Of a stretch of 64,000 nt of DNA, positions 35,927-44,286 are shown piece after piece; within the stretch, counting starts at the first letter, position 1; each line of letters begins with the position of its first letter. This stretch comes from Candidatus Bathyarchaeota archaeon (GTDB lineage Archaea; Thermoproteota; CALKCG01; B24; DRYS01): contig JAGTQC010000003.1 in the NCBI GenBank assembly GCA_018396535.1, positions 112,052-176,051 on the forward strand, written 5' to 3'. The position numbers were made by a program, and so were the translations under genes. The notes under the pieces were generated by a model. The model was not told the origin of the DNA. It saw only the letters and a program-made list of their open reading frames with translations, and ran no database searches.

Positions 35927-37108
35927 ATGACGAAGAGAGTAGATTCGGATGGTAGGAGACTTAAAGTATTCAAAGAGACCTTATTAGCACTTCAAACAGA
36001 CCTAGGGGGTCTCCTTGCTGGTAGTATAGCGGCTCTTTGGATCTCCGCGTTAACAGCCTATTATTGGACTGTGATTCTCTACCCTATGATTTTAAGTGTT
36101 AGAGGGGCTATCAACGGTATTTTAAGCGGAAGACTGAGTACTGGACTGCATCTAAAACTTGTAAACCCGAAGCTTAAGGAGAATACAGAATATTTTCACG
36201 CCATCCTATCTGCTCTATTTACCACAACAATGCTTATGAGTATTCTAGGTAGCTTCATAGTATTCTTACTCTCGCATATACTTTACGGTATAGAACTTCA
36301 ACTTCTCCCTATAATAATATCCGTAGCTATAGTATCGCAGTATGCTACCACTCTAATAACAGAACCCTTAACATCTTTTCTTTCATTTACATTCTATAAA
36401 CGTGGAATAGATCCGGATGTAGTAACTTACCCTATTTCATCTACAATGACTGATATAGTGGTTACCTTCATGTATATTTCAGCAATACTTTCCGCTATAA
36501 AGGGTTATACATGGATCATATTCTTTCTAACATTAGTATTCGTATCTGCAACCATCTACATAATCTTTAGTTTCAGAAAGAATGAGGATTATACAAGGAT
36601 TATACGTGAAGCTTTCTTCGTTGTCTGTATAACCTTGCTTATATCCTCTATTGGAGGAGTGTTTCTATCTAGAATTAGAAGAATTATCGAAGAAAAACCT
36701 GGTGTAGTAGTCGTTTATCCAGCACTTATAGATACGATAGGAGATATAGGAGCAAGCTTTGGATCCATGTGTACTACAAGGATTATGTTAGGTTTAATCG
36801 AATTAAAGATTAGAGGTGTTATAAAGCTTCTATGGGAGATCATTCAGATGGTATCTGCTGCATTGATAATGTTCATACTATACTCGATGTTATCTTTCGT
36901 TGCTGGTGGAGGCTTCGTCTCGATTCTAGCTGTACTTTTAACATTCCTCCTAGTTGCACCGTTTACAATCGTTTTCTCATTTATTATGGCGATAGTTACT
37001 TTTAGATTCGGTTTAGATCCTGATGATTTTGTAATACCTTTAGAAACGACGTTTACCGATATGGCGTTAACTGTTGCTCTATCGTCGATTCTGTACGTAA
37101 TGGCTTAG
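35927..37108 (+). CDS. MgtE-type (SLC41-like) divalent cation transporter
   Basis: Membrane protein of ~393 residues made of two MgtE transmembrane domains in tandem, the SLC41-like arrangement, without the bacterial N and CBS domains. Each half shows a Pro-Met/Leu-Gly-rich helix ('YPMILSVRGAINGILSGR'; 'DTIGDIGASFGSMCTTRI') and ends with the same pattern ('DPDVVTYPISSTMTDI'; 'DPDDFVIPLETTFTDM'). Likely moves Mg2+. The ATG at 35927 is preferred over a GTG at 35912. Its divergent neighbour is a PhoU-TrkA_C protein that could replace the missing regulatory domains. Confidence 0.85.
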   Translation: MTKRVDSDGRRLKVFKETLLALQTDLGGLLAGSIAALWISALTAYYWTVILYPMILSVRGAINGILSGRLSTGLHLKLVNPKLKENTEYFHAILSALFTTTMLMSILGSFIVFLLSHILYGIELQLLPIIISVAIVSQYATTLITEPLTSFLSFTFYKRGIDPDVVTYPISSTMTDIVVTFMYISAILSAIKGYTWIIFFLTLVFVSATIYIIFSFRKNEDYTRIIREAFFVVCITLLISSIGGVFLSRIRRIIEEKPGVVVVYPALIDTIGDIGASFGSMCTTRIMLGLIELKIRGVIKLLWEIIQMVSAALIMFILYSMLSFVAGGGFVSILAVLLTFLLVAPFTIVFSFIMAIVTFRFGLDPDDFVIPLETTFTDMALTVALSSILYVMA

Positions 37109-37271
37109 ATATAAGTTCTTTTCCATGCTCAGACACTCTATGATTAATACATATTTTACCTTATATAATACTACAATTTATATTGTATTACTATGGATAT
37201 TTAACTTCTAGATATTCATAGTAACAAGTTTAGTTTCTATAAATTTGTCATTTATTTCAAATCATTAGAAT

Positions 37272-38402
37272 TTATATCAATCCTAGTTCTTCAAATACAT
37301 ATATTTTAATATTCTGTGGTTTTCTAGCTACTTCAGCCATCCTACGGCCTACTACTACATTAATTTTCTTTTTAAGAGCTAGATCAAGTATTCTTTGTGA
37401 TATTACCCCATCGAATACTATAGCTCTTACATTTTCAACAGATTCTAGTCTTTCGGCTAACTGACTTACAGATACCCTTTCCATAACATCACCTTTCTCA
37501 TTTAATAGTAATCCTTCAAGTGTATCCTTCACATCGGATGCAAGTTTCTTCAAGAGATCTACATTAAGTTCTACCCCTCTATAGGCTTCTATGGGTACTT
37601 TCCGTTCTAGAATTTCGAGTATCTCTTTCGGTGTTAGATCTTCAACCTCTCTTCCCGATGGTGCTCTAGCTACATAATCTATTTTAATATCTCTTTGCAA
37701 AAGTTCTTGTAAGATTAGGTCGCCAGCTCTATCACCATCTAAGAGAACAGTAACTTCCCTCTTACTCTTTGTTAATTTAGCTACTGATTCAGGTATCTTA
37801 ACGCCTTCTATAGATACCACATTTTCTATACCTGCTCTAAGTAGGTTTATAACATCAGCACGACCTTCAACAAGTATAAGCGTGTCATCTTGAAGAGCTT
37901 TAGGACCCATAGGTATATCCTCTTCGCCAAACGATATAACCTCAGCTTTACCAGATGCAACCTTCTCCAGTTCTCTACGTATATTCTCTATAGTTGTAGC
38001 CGAATCTATATTCCAACTCTGCAAGATCTCCTTCGCTCTTTTAACGATGAATTTAAGCTTCTCTTCTCTAACATCTTCTATCCTATCTAACTTTATCTCC
38101 GCTTTATATGGACCTACCCTATCTATGCTTTCAAGTGAAGCTGCTATTAGTGCTACCGAAACTCTATCTAGCGAAGTGGGTATTATAACCTCTCCTACTG
38201 TCTTATTCTGCTTCTTCGAAAGTTTTATCTCTATCCTTCCAACTCTACCATTCTTCTGAAGTTCTCTAAGATCGAGTTCAGCCCCAAAGAGCCCCTCAGT
38301 CTGACCGAAAATAGCTCCTACAACATCCGGTTTCTCGACTAACCCATCTACTTCGAACCTAGCGTAAACGATATACTTGAGAGATAAGCTTTGTTCACTC
38401 AT
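37272..38402 (-). CDS. dnaG: Archaeal DnaG-type primase
   Basis: TOPRIM-domain DnaG homologue, 376 residues. In archaea it is reported both as a primase and as an exosome-associated protein. The N-terminal domain runs to about 160 ('FGQTEGLFGAELDLRELQ'). The TOPRIM core at about 168-250 has the catalytic Glu in 'LILVEGRADVINLLRAG' and the acidic pair in 'VTVLLDGDRAGDL'. The C-terminal part covers the rest. The tyrS side holds a TOPRIM miniprotein as well. The 163-bp spacer downstream (37109-37271) shows only AT-rich sequence. Confidence 0.94.
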   Translation of the reverse strand: MSEQSLSLKYIVYARFEVDGLVEKPDVVGAIFGQTEGLFGAELDLRELQKNGRVGRIEIKLSKKQNKTVGEVIIPTSLDRVSVALIAASLESIDRVGPYKAEIKLDRIEDVREEKLKFIVKRAKEILQSWNIDSATTIENIRRELEKVASGKAEVISFGEEDIPMGPKALQDDTLILVEGRADVINLLRAGIENVVSIEGVKIPESVAKLTKSKREVTVLLDGDRAGDLILQELLQRDIKIDYVARAPSGREVEDLTPKEILEILERKVPIEAYRGVELNVDLLKKLASDVKDTLEGLLLNEKGDVMERVSVSQLAERLESVENVRAIVFDGVISQRILDLALKKKINVVVGRRMAEVARKPQNIKIYVFEELGLI

Positions 38403-38557
38403 ACCCTACACCAGTATACTGTAAGTTAAGTAGAGATGGAAATCTCGCTAAAAAATATTTTGACTTAAGCATTATGAATCTTAGGTGAACCTCTCGTTCT
38501 GATAACCTTACCTAGATTAAACTAGCATTGTATTCTTACTTTTTCATCAATTACTAA

Positions 38558-38577
38558 AAATATAACTATATAAGTTT
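38558..38577 (+). promoter_or_regulatory. TATA-rich promoter upstream of the structured RNA / tyrS
   Basis: The stretch ATATAACTATATAAG would start transcription near 38595-38600, 40-45 nt before the GC-rich structure at 38640. A weaker TATA-like site at about 38608-38620 fits a start exactly at 38640. Which one is used decides whether the structure is a separate RNA or a tyrS leader. Confidence 0.4.
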
Positions 38578-38639
38578 TACTATTGTGTATTAAGTGTATC
38601 TATTCATAATTCTATGTAAATTGGATCATTTAGTTAAGT

Positions 38640-38745
38640 CGGGGGCGGCTGTGTCCCCATACACTAACGGCCAGATTTCATCGACCGGGTGCTCCACCCT
38701 GCTCCATCCGGTACTCTTCGTATGGGGCTTAATACGCCGCCCCCG
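38640..38745 (+). ncRNA. GC-rich structured RNA candidate upstream of tyrS
   Basis: A strongly GC-rich island in an AT-rich gap. Three nested pairings are exact: CGGGGGCGGC (38640-38649) with GCCGCCCCCG (38736-38745); CCCCATAC (38655-38662) with GTATGGGG (38720-38727); ACCGG (38684-38688) with CCGGT (38708-38712). It does not fold as a tRNA (no T-arm), lacks the conserved RNase P, 5S and SRP sequences, and has no C/D boxes. An H/ACA guide was considered, but the pocket spacing is wrong. Either a stand-alone RNA or a regulatory leader of tyrS. Confidence 0.6.
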
Positions 38746-38801
38746 AGATAAAGTTATTAGGGCTCCCTACGAATTAAGGTTTATCTTTGAGGGAGATAGC
38801 G

Positions 38802-39881
38802 GTGGATGTAGAGGATAAACTCCGCATAATCACTAGAGGGCTAGAGGAGGTTATAACAGAATCTAGACTTAGATCGATGCTAGATGAAGGGAGAAAGCTT
38901 AAGGGTTATATTGGCGTGGAACCCTCAGGTTTATTCTCCATCGGATGGCTTATATGGGCTGAGAAGTTTAAGGAACTTGTAGATTTAGGTATAGATATGA
39001 TCTTATTAGAGGCAACATGGCATGCATGGGTAAACGATAAACTTGGAGGTAATCTTGAGAATATAAGACTTTGCGCTGATTACATAGAGCATTGCCTTAA
39101 AGCTATAGGTGTAGATATGAGTAGAGTTCAACTCATCAGAGCTGATAGTATCGTAGAAGATTCAGATTACTGGGCTCTAGTATTGAAAGTCGCTAAGAAT
39201 CTTAGTTTAGCTAGGGTTAAGAGAGCTATAACTATAATGGGTAGGAAATCTAGTGAAGCATCCATGGATTTCTCGAAGCTTATATACCCATGTATGCAGG
39301 TATCCGATATATTTTACCTTGGATTAGATATATGTCTAGGAGGTATGGATCAGAGAAGAGCTCACGTATTAGCTATAGAAATTGCTGAGAAGCTCGGTTA
39401 TAGGAAGCCTATAGCGTTACATACACCGCTCTTAATAGGTTTATCAGGTGTTGGTAGGATGGATGTAGCTAGTATGAGTGAGGATGACTGGGTTTCTGTT
39501 AAGATGAGTAAATCCAAGCCTGAAACCTGCATATTCATTCACGATAGTGAGGATGCGATTAGAGGTAAGATTATGAAAGCATACTGCCCTCCGAGAGAAG
39601 TTAAAGGTAACCCTATAACTGAGATATGTAGACTTATAATTTTTAGAAAAGATGGATATAAGCTTACGGTAAAGAGAAGAAATGCTCCTTGCTTAGAAGT
39701 TGAATCCTACAGTGAACTTGAATCCATGTATATTAAGGGGGATATTCATCCACTAGACTTAAAGGAAGCTGTAGCCGAAGCCTTAATAGAAAGACTTAAG
39801 CCAATCAGAGACTATTTCAATAGTAAGAGCGATGCATATAAGTTACTTAAGGTTGTAGAGTGTATGAGTATAACGAGGTGA
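38802..39881 (+). CDS. tyrS: Tyrosyl-tRNA synthetase (archaeal type)
   Basis: Charges tRNA-Tyr. Class I motifs are visible: the HIGH-like site in 'GYIGVEPSGLFSIGWL', the tyrosine pocket 'YPCMQVSDIFYLGLDICLGGMDQRR' region (in two parts) and 'VKMSKSKP'. About 360 residues, the short archaeal form with a compact anticodon domain. The start is either GTG at 38802, which has GAGGGAG upstream, or TTG at 38787. A TATA-like site at 38748-38757 could give a near-leaderless transcript. Confidence 0.92.
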   Translation: MDVEDKLRIITRGLEEVITESRLRSMLDEGRKLKGYIGVEPSGLFSIGWLIWAEKFKELVDLGIDMILLEATWHAWVNDKLGGNLENIRLCADYIEHCLKAIGVDMSRVQLIRADSIVEDSDYWALVLKVAKNLSLARVKRAITIMGRKSSEASMDFSKLIYPCMQVSDIFYLGLDICLGGMDQRRAHVLAIEIAEKLGYRKPIALHTPLLIGLSGVGRMDVASMSEDDWVSVKMSKSKPETCIFIHDSEDAIRGKIMKAYCPPREVKGNPITEICRLIIFRKDGYKLTVKRRNAPCLEVESYSELESMYIKGDIHPLDLKEAVAEALIERLKPIRDYFNSKSDAYKLLKVVECMSITR

Positions 39882-39887
39882 ACCTTA

Positions 39888-40283
39888 TTGAATCGATGTA
39901 TGATGGAACGTTATGAGGAAGCTTATAGAATCCTAAAGGAGATGGAATCCTATTGTAACGGTAAGATTCTTCTAGTAGAAGGTGTTAAGGATCGTGAAGT
40001 TCTTAAAGCTTTAGGTTTGAATTTTAACATTTTAATTATTAGAAATGGTGAAAAACTGGAGAGTATATTTGAAAAATTAGAAAATATGGATGAAGTTGTC
40101 ATACTTACAGATTTTGATCCCCAAGGTGTAGAGTTAGCATACAAGATACTGAATAGACTAGAGTCAGTTGGTGTTAAAGTCAACTTAACATATTGGCTTA
40201 AACTTAGAAATCTATTAAAAAGCGAGATTAAAGATGTAGAGGGTTTAAGAAAGCTACTTGAAGTTCTACCCTTTATAAGGTAA
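39888..40283 (+). CDS. Small TOPRIM-domain protein (RNase M5/UPF0292-like)
   Basis: A 131-residue protein consisting of one TOPRIM domain: catalytic Glu in 'KILLVEGVKDREVLKAL' and acidic pair in 'VVILTDFDPQGVELA'. Such single-domain archaeal proteins (UPF0292) are related to RNase M5 and primase cores, with unproven function. The TTG start at 39888 is supported by GAGGTGA 6 nt upstream, which also contains the tyrS stop, so it is translationally coupled to tyrS. Confidence 0.82.
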   Translation: MNRCMMERYEEAYRILKEMESYCNGKILLVEGVKDREVLKALGLNFNILIIRNGEKLESIFEKLENMDEVVILTDFDPQGVELAYKILNRLESVGVKVNLTYWLKLRNLLKSEIKDVEGLRKLLEVLPFIR

Positions 40284-40343
40284 GGTTAACCTTCTCACTC
40301 AAAACATATATAGTCGTTTTAAGCATTATATGATCGAGGAGTT

Positions 40344-40628
40344 ATGATAACGGTAGTTAAAAGGGATGGTAGGAGAGAGGAGTTTATACCTGAGAAGATA
40401 GTCGTAAGCTGTTTGAAATCGGGGGCCTCCCTTGATTCTGCTAGAAAGATAGCTAAGATAGTAGAGGGTAGGATACTAGATCGTGGTTTAACAGAGATTT
40501 CAGCTAGAGAATTAACAAGAATGGTCTTAGATTTATTGAAGAAGGAGAATGAGGAGTGGTATAGAAACTGGATAGTATTTGATAGAGCTGTTAAGAAGAG
40601 AGCTACAGAAGAGGAGATTAAAGCCTAA
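40344..40628 (+). CDS. Stand-alone ATP-cone domain protein
   Basis: A 94-residue protein matching the ATP-cone fold ('VVKRDGRREEFIPEKIV', 'SCLKSGASLDSARKIAKIV'), the nucleotide-sensing domain at the N-terminus of ribonucleotide reductases and NrdR. Here it stands alone, with no zinc ribbon and no reductase attached. It may sense ATP/dATP for a partner not present in this window. Spacing of 60 nt from the TOPRIM gene. Confidence 0.8.
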   Translation: MITVVKRDGRREEFIPEKIVVSCLKSGASLDSARKIAKIVEGRILDRGLTEISARELTRMVLDLLKKENEEWYRNWIVFDRAVKKRATEEEIKA

Positions 40629-40702
40629 GATAACTAGTGTAAACTAAGATCGTATAGAAATTATGTCTATATCTAGGCTAGATTATCCTAGTGGGATAAG
40701 CT

Positions 40703-41386
40703 ATGTCTAGCTTTGATTCTATCCTAAAATATATTAAGGAGAATCTCAGGCTACCCATAGAATTGTATCTTAAGTTAGCTTCATACATTAGAGATATACT
40801 CGGCTTCGATACTGCTGGTCATGGATGGTTACACATCGATAGAGTTTCTAGATTAGCTATCAAAATAGCATTGAAGGAGGGTGGCGATCTAGACGTTATT
40901 ATACTAGCAGCGCTACTACACGATATAGCTATCCTTAGGGAAATTGATGAAGGTATAGATCATGCTGAGGAAAGCGCTAAGATTGCGTACTCAATCCTCA
41001 GAAACTATAACGTTCCCGATGATATAATCGAGAAGGTCGTCTATAGTATAAGAGTTCATAGATTCGGGGCTGGTATACCTCCAAATACTATCGAAGCTAA
41101 AATTCTTCAAGATGCTGATAGGCTGGATGCACTAGGTGCTGTAGGTATAGCTAGGGCGTTTACTTACGGTGGCTTTAGAAAGCTACCCATGTATATCCCT
41201 GGTGAGAAGCCTGAGGTATACGATCCATTTAAGCTTAAGTCTACTCTTACGCATTTCTACGAGAAGATACTCAGATTAAAGGATGGTATGAATACAGAAA
41301 CTGCTAGGCAGATAGCTGAAGATAGACATAGATTCGTACTAGTTTTTCTAGATAGGCTTCTACATGAAGTTGAGGGTGAGGTCTAG
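40703..41386 (+). CDS. HD-domain phosphohydrolase
   Basis: Metal-dependent HD-superfamily hydrolase of 227 residues. The metal ligands follow the usual order: 'GHGWLHIDRV', 'LAALLHDIA', 'IDHAEESAKIAY' and 'DADRLDALGAVGIARAF'. This is the YedJ/uncharacterised HDIG-like group; the substrate is probably a nucleotide or phosphoester. dphB follows 2 nt downstream, so they are cotranscribed. Confidence 0.85.
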   Translation: MSSFDSILKYIKENLRLPIELYLKLASYIRDILGFDTAGHGWLHIDRVSRLAIKIALKEGGDLDVIILAALLHDIAILREIDEGIDHAEESAKIAYSILRNYNVPDDIIEKVVYSIRVHRFGAGIPPNTIEAKILQDADRLDALGAVGIARAFTYGGFRKLPMYIPGEKPEVYDPFKLKSTLTHFYEKILRLKDGMNTETARQIAEDRHRFVLVFLDRLLHEVEGEV

Positions 41387-41388
41387 TT

Positions 41389-42177
41389 ATGCTTAAGCTC
41401 ATAGGGCTGGGACTGAATGTATACGGTATAACACTTGAAGGGTTATCTGAAGCTAGGTCTTGTGATAAAATATACGTAGAATTGTATACGAGTATCATAC
41501 CTAATTTAAACTTAGATACTCTTAGACAAATCATAGGTAGGGACATAACATTACTTAAACGTAGGGATATTGAGGAAGGGTCTGATTATATCATAGAAGA
41601 AGCTGGTAGATATGATGTGGCACTATTAACTCCGGGAGATCCGCTTGTAGCTACTACGCATATATCCCTAGTAATTGAAGCACGCAGGAGAAGCATACCT
41701 GTGAAGATAGTTCACTCCTCCTCTATTATCTCAGCGATCTCTGGTGCTACTGGTCTTCAAATATATAATTTTGGTAGAGTTATAACGTTAACCAGAGCTG
41801 CGGGCGGCTCCCTTCCTTTATCTGTATACGATGTCGTAGAAGATAACCTAGGTAGAGGTCTACATACGTTAATTCTCCTAGATATAGACGTAGAAGCTGG
41901 ATATTGGATGAGTATAAGTGAAGCTGTAGGGATACTAGAAGCTATGGAGAGTATAGTTGGGAAAAACATATTTTCAAATGATAGGCTAACAGTAGGTGTC
42001 GCTAGAATTGGATCTACGGACGCTGTAGTTAAAGCTGATAAGTTATCTAAGATTAAATATTATGATTTTGGAGGTCCTCCACATAGCTTAGTTATTCCTG
42101 GTAGGCTACACTTTATGGAGGTTAAAGCATTAATATGTCTCGCGGATGCTCCTCAGGATCTCTTGAAGATAGCTTAA
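41389..42177 (+). CDS. dphB: Diphthine synthase DphB
   Basis: SAM-dependent methyltransferase that methylates the modified histidine of elongation factor 2, 262 residues. The tetrapyrrole-methylase fold is clear from 'LKLIGLGLNVYGITLEGL', 'DVALLTPGDPLVATTH' and 'HSSSIISAISGATGLQIYNFG', all typical of DphB. It overlaps the next gene by 43 bp. Confidence 0.94.
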   Translation: MLKLIGLGLNVYGITLEGLSEARSCDKIYVELYTSIIPNLNLDTLRQIIGRDITLLKRRDIEEGSDYIIEEAGRYDVALLTPGDPLVATTHISLVIEARRRSIPVKIVHSSSIISAISGATGLQIYNFGRVITLTRAAGGSLPLSVYDVVEDNLGRGLHTLILLDIDVEAGYWMSISEAVGILEAMESIVGKNIFSNDRLTVGVARIGSTDAVVKADKLSKIKYYDFGGPPHSLVIPGRLHFMEVKALICLADAPQDLLKIA

Positions 42178-42425
42178 AGACTAGAGCTTTAAGGTATATA
42201 GAGAATATGCGTAGGATCCTATCGGAGGTTGAAGTTACGCAAACAGCTATAGCTATCGATCCGTTAGAGGTTGAGAAACTATTGGATTGGGTTAGAAATT
42301 ACGTAGAGGACTCATACCATTTCCTAGATAAAGGGGATTTAGCTTCAAGTTTAGTAGCTATATGTTATGCTGAAGGTATAATGGAAGCTTTAAGACTTCT
42401 CGGATTAGCTAGATTCGAGTGGTGA
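42135..42425 (+). CDS. DUF357 family protein
   Basis: A small helical archaeal protein (96 residues) recognised from 'YVEDSYHFLDKGDLASSLVAICYAEGIMEAL' (given here as the conserved Tyr-Asp-His-Phe and Tyr-x-x-Gly positions at about 54-85). Function unknown. The ATG at 42135 lies inside dphB, giving a 43-bp overlap; a shorter form starting after the overlap cannot be excluded. The next gene, ribL, starts 6 nt after its stop. Confidence 0.7.
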   Translation: MSRGCSSGSLEDSLKTRALRYIENMRRILSEVEVTQTAIAIDPLEVEKLLDWVRNYVEDSYHFLDKGDLASSLVAICYAEGIMEALRLLGLARFEW

Positions 42426-42431
42426 ACATGT

Positions 42432-42872
42432 ATGGGTAGGAGGGTTATAGCATCTGGAGTTTTTGATATAGTACATATGGGGCATATCTACTTTCTAAAG
42501 AAGGCTAAGGAAATAGCTGGCTGTGATGGGGAGCTTATAGTCGTGGTAGCTAGAGATTCTACTGTGAAAGCTAAGACTGGTAGACTACCTATCATACCTG
42601 AGGAGGAGAGGCGTGCGATAGTAGAGGAGCTAAAGTCGGTTGATCGAGCAGTCTTAGGATATGAACCCCCTTCTATCCGTAGGATAATAGAGGAGTATAA
42701 ACCTGATGTGATAGTTTTAGGATATGATCAAGATGAAATCGAGAAAGAGGTTAGAAAGATTGTGGAGGATCTAGGTATTGGTATAGAAATAGTTAAGTTA
42801 GGTAGGTTTACATCTTCAAGTATATTAAGCTCCACTGATATTAGAGAGAGACTTTCATCTTATAGGAGGTAA
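42432..42872 (+). CDS. ribL: FAD synthetase RibL
   Basis: Archaeal FMN adenylyltransferase, 146 residues, of the nucleotidyltransferase fold with 'GVFDIVHMGHIYFLKKA' (HxGH-type site) and the C-terminal 'FTSSSILSSTDIRERL'. The adjacent CTP-dependent riboflavin kinase makes its FMN substrate, so together they form the route from riboflavin to FAD. Seven nt separate the two genes. Confidence 0.9.
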   Translation: MGRRVIASGVFDIVHMGHIYFLKKAKEIAGCDGELIVVVARDSTVKAKTGRLPIIPEEERRAIVEELKSVDRAVLGYEPPSIRRIIEEYKPDVIVLGYDQDEIEKEVRKIVEDLGIGIEIVKLGRFTSSSILSSTDIRERLSSYRR

Positions 42873-42879
42873 TGGATAG

Positions 42880-43557
42880 ATGATAGATGGTAAGAGGATG
42901 AAGCCTCTATACCTGTTAGCTCTAATCAAGCTTATAGAGTTGGGTGCTCATAGAGGGTTTATCGAGATATCTACAAGAAGACTCGGCTCCACCCTAGGAT
43001 TAAGCCAGCAATCCGCCTCCCGGCTTCTAAGAAAGTTGGAAGCGGAAGGATTAATAGAGAGGAATAGGGAGCTTAGGGGTAGTAGAGTTAAAGTGACTAT
43101 GGAGGGCTTCGTTCCCCTCATAGATCTCTACAATCTACTCAAGAATATCTTAGAGAAGCCATCCGCACTAGTGTTTCGTGGTATAGTCTTCTCGGGTCTA
43201 GGTGAGGGAGCATACTATGTAAGGATATATTCTAAACTTTTCCTAGAAAAGCTAGGCTTTATACCGTATCCTGGTACGTTGAATCTTAAACTCAAAAGCC
43301 TAGATGATATTAAGGTAGCCAGAAGCATACTTATGTTTCCAGCTATAGAGATTAAAGGTTTTAGTAACGGTAGTAGAAGCTATGGAGATGTTAAATGCTA
43401 TAGGGCATATATCAGAAGTGAAGAGGTCTACATAGTATTTCCTGAGAGAACGCATTATAGAAACGATGTAGTCGAGGTCATCTCTGCTGAAAATATTCGT
43501 GAAAAGCTTAGACTTAGAGACGGTGATATAGTGGATGTTGAAGTCCCGGTTTCATAA
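42880..43557 (+). CDS. ribK: CTP-dependent riboflavin kinase with N-terminal HTH (RbkR type)
   Basis: Phosphorylates riboflavin using CTP. Residues 1-90 form a winged helix ('LGLSQQSASRLLRKLEAEGLIERN'); residues 95-225 are the kinase ('GIVFSGLGEGAYYVRIYS', 'FIPYPGTLNLKL'). Proteins with this layout are described as RbkR, regulators of riboflavin genes that are also kinases. No other riboflavin biosynthesis gene is in the window. Its end overlaps the endonuclease V gene by 23 bp. Confidence 0.9.
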   Translation: MIDGKRMKPLYLLALIKLIELGAHRGFIEISTRRLGSTLGLSQQSASRLLRKLEAEGLIERNRELRGSRVKVTMEGFVPLIDLYNLLKNILEKPSALVFRGIVFSGLGEGAYYVRIYSKLFLEKLGFIPYPGTLNLKLKSLDDIKVARSILMFPAIEIKGFSNGSRSYGDVKCYRAYIRSEEVYIVFPERTHYRNDVVEVISAENIREKLRLRDGDIVDVEVPVS

Positions 43558-44209
43558 TATAAATTTAAGTAAGTTTGAAAATGTTCAAAGAGTAATAGCT
43601 TCTAAGATAATTCTTTCCGATATGTTCCATAAGCCCTTGAGGAGGGTTGCTGGTGTAGATGTAAGTTTTAAGAATAATTTCGGTTGCGCTGCTTCAGTTA
43701 TACTAGATATCCAGGATATGAGTATCGTAGATGTAAGCTATGCTTCAGGTAAAGTTTCAGTACCATACTACCCCGGCTTTCTAGGTTTTAGAGAAATTCA
43801 ATTATCGATGAAATCTATTAAGAAGCTGAATGAATGGTTCGATATACTACTCTGTAATGGTCATGGTATAGCTCATCCTAGATCGTGTGGGTTAGCATCA
43901 CATATAGGCGTAGTACTTAACTCACCTACAATAGGTGTAGCTTTAAATCCTTTAAAGGGGTTTGAATATGAGGAGCCTTCTAAAGATGGAGAATCTAAGC
44001 CTATATTCTATTCAGGTAGACATGTTGGCTATATTCTCCGCCATCATGCAAGATATATCTTCATATCGCCAGGCAATATGGTTTCACTCGACTCTTGCTT
44101 AGAGATTGTTAGATCTTGTATGGATGCACATATACTCCCCGAACCCCTATATCTTGCCCACGCACTTTCCAAGAAGTACATGAATAGCTTATACCCTGGT
44201 TTAACTTGA
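43535..44209 (+). CDS. nfi: Endonuclease V homologue with altered active site
   Basis: A 224-residue protein of the endonuclease V family, which cuts near deoxyinosine. 'RVAGVDVSF' (Asp42), 'PYYPGFLGFREI' (Glu87), 'GHGIAHPRSCGLASHIGV' (His114) and 'ISPGNMVSLDSCLEIV' are recognisable. Two positions normally catalytic differ: the Asp of the 'DGxG' element is Asn108 ('LLCNGHG'), and the Lys of 'TIGVAK' is Leu137 ('TIGVALNPL'). Metal binding and cleavage could be weakened or lost. Starts within ribK. Confidence 0.85.
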   Translation: MLKSRFHNINLSKFENVQRVIASKIILSDMFHKPLRRVAGVDVSFKNNFGCAASVILDIQDMSIVDVSYASGKVSVPYYPGFLGFREIQLSMKSIKKLNEWFDILLCNGHGIAHPRSCGLASHIGVVLNSPTIGVALNPLKGFEYEEPSKDGESKPIFYSGRHVGYILRHHARYIFISPGNMVSLDSCLEIVRSCMDAHILPEPLYLAHALSKKYMNSLYPGLT

Positions 44210-44241
44210 ACATGTCAAATATACACGTTTAATATAAAAGT

Positions 44242-44249
44242 ATTTATAT
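44242..44249 (+). promoter_or_regulatory. TATA box of the nucleoside importer
   Basis: ATTTATAT centred ~41 nt before the ATG at 44287; the predicted transcript would carry a leader of about 15 nt. Marks the start of the importer operon. Confidence 0.5.
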
Positions 44250-44286
44250 CAAAGTTGTCTTATAGAATGGTATCTAGTGAAGATAT

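Noticed and set aside
38640..38745. tRNA, H/ACA guide RNA, RNase P or 5S RNA
   Set aside because: No T-arm or anticodon arm; the pocket-to-box spacing is wrong for H/ACA; no conserved RNase P or 5S sequence blocks. Left as unassigned.
38594..38818. 74-residue ORF spanning the GC-rich island upstream of tyrS
   Set aside because: It crosses the perfectly paired RNA stems and has no ribosome-binding site; the structure explains the sequence better.
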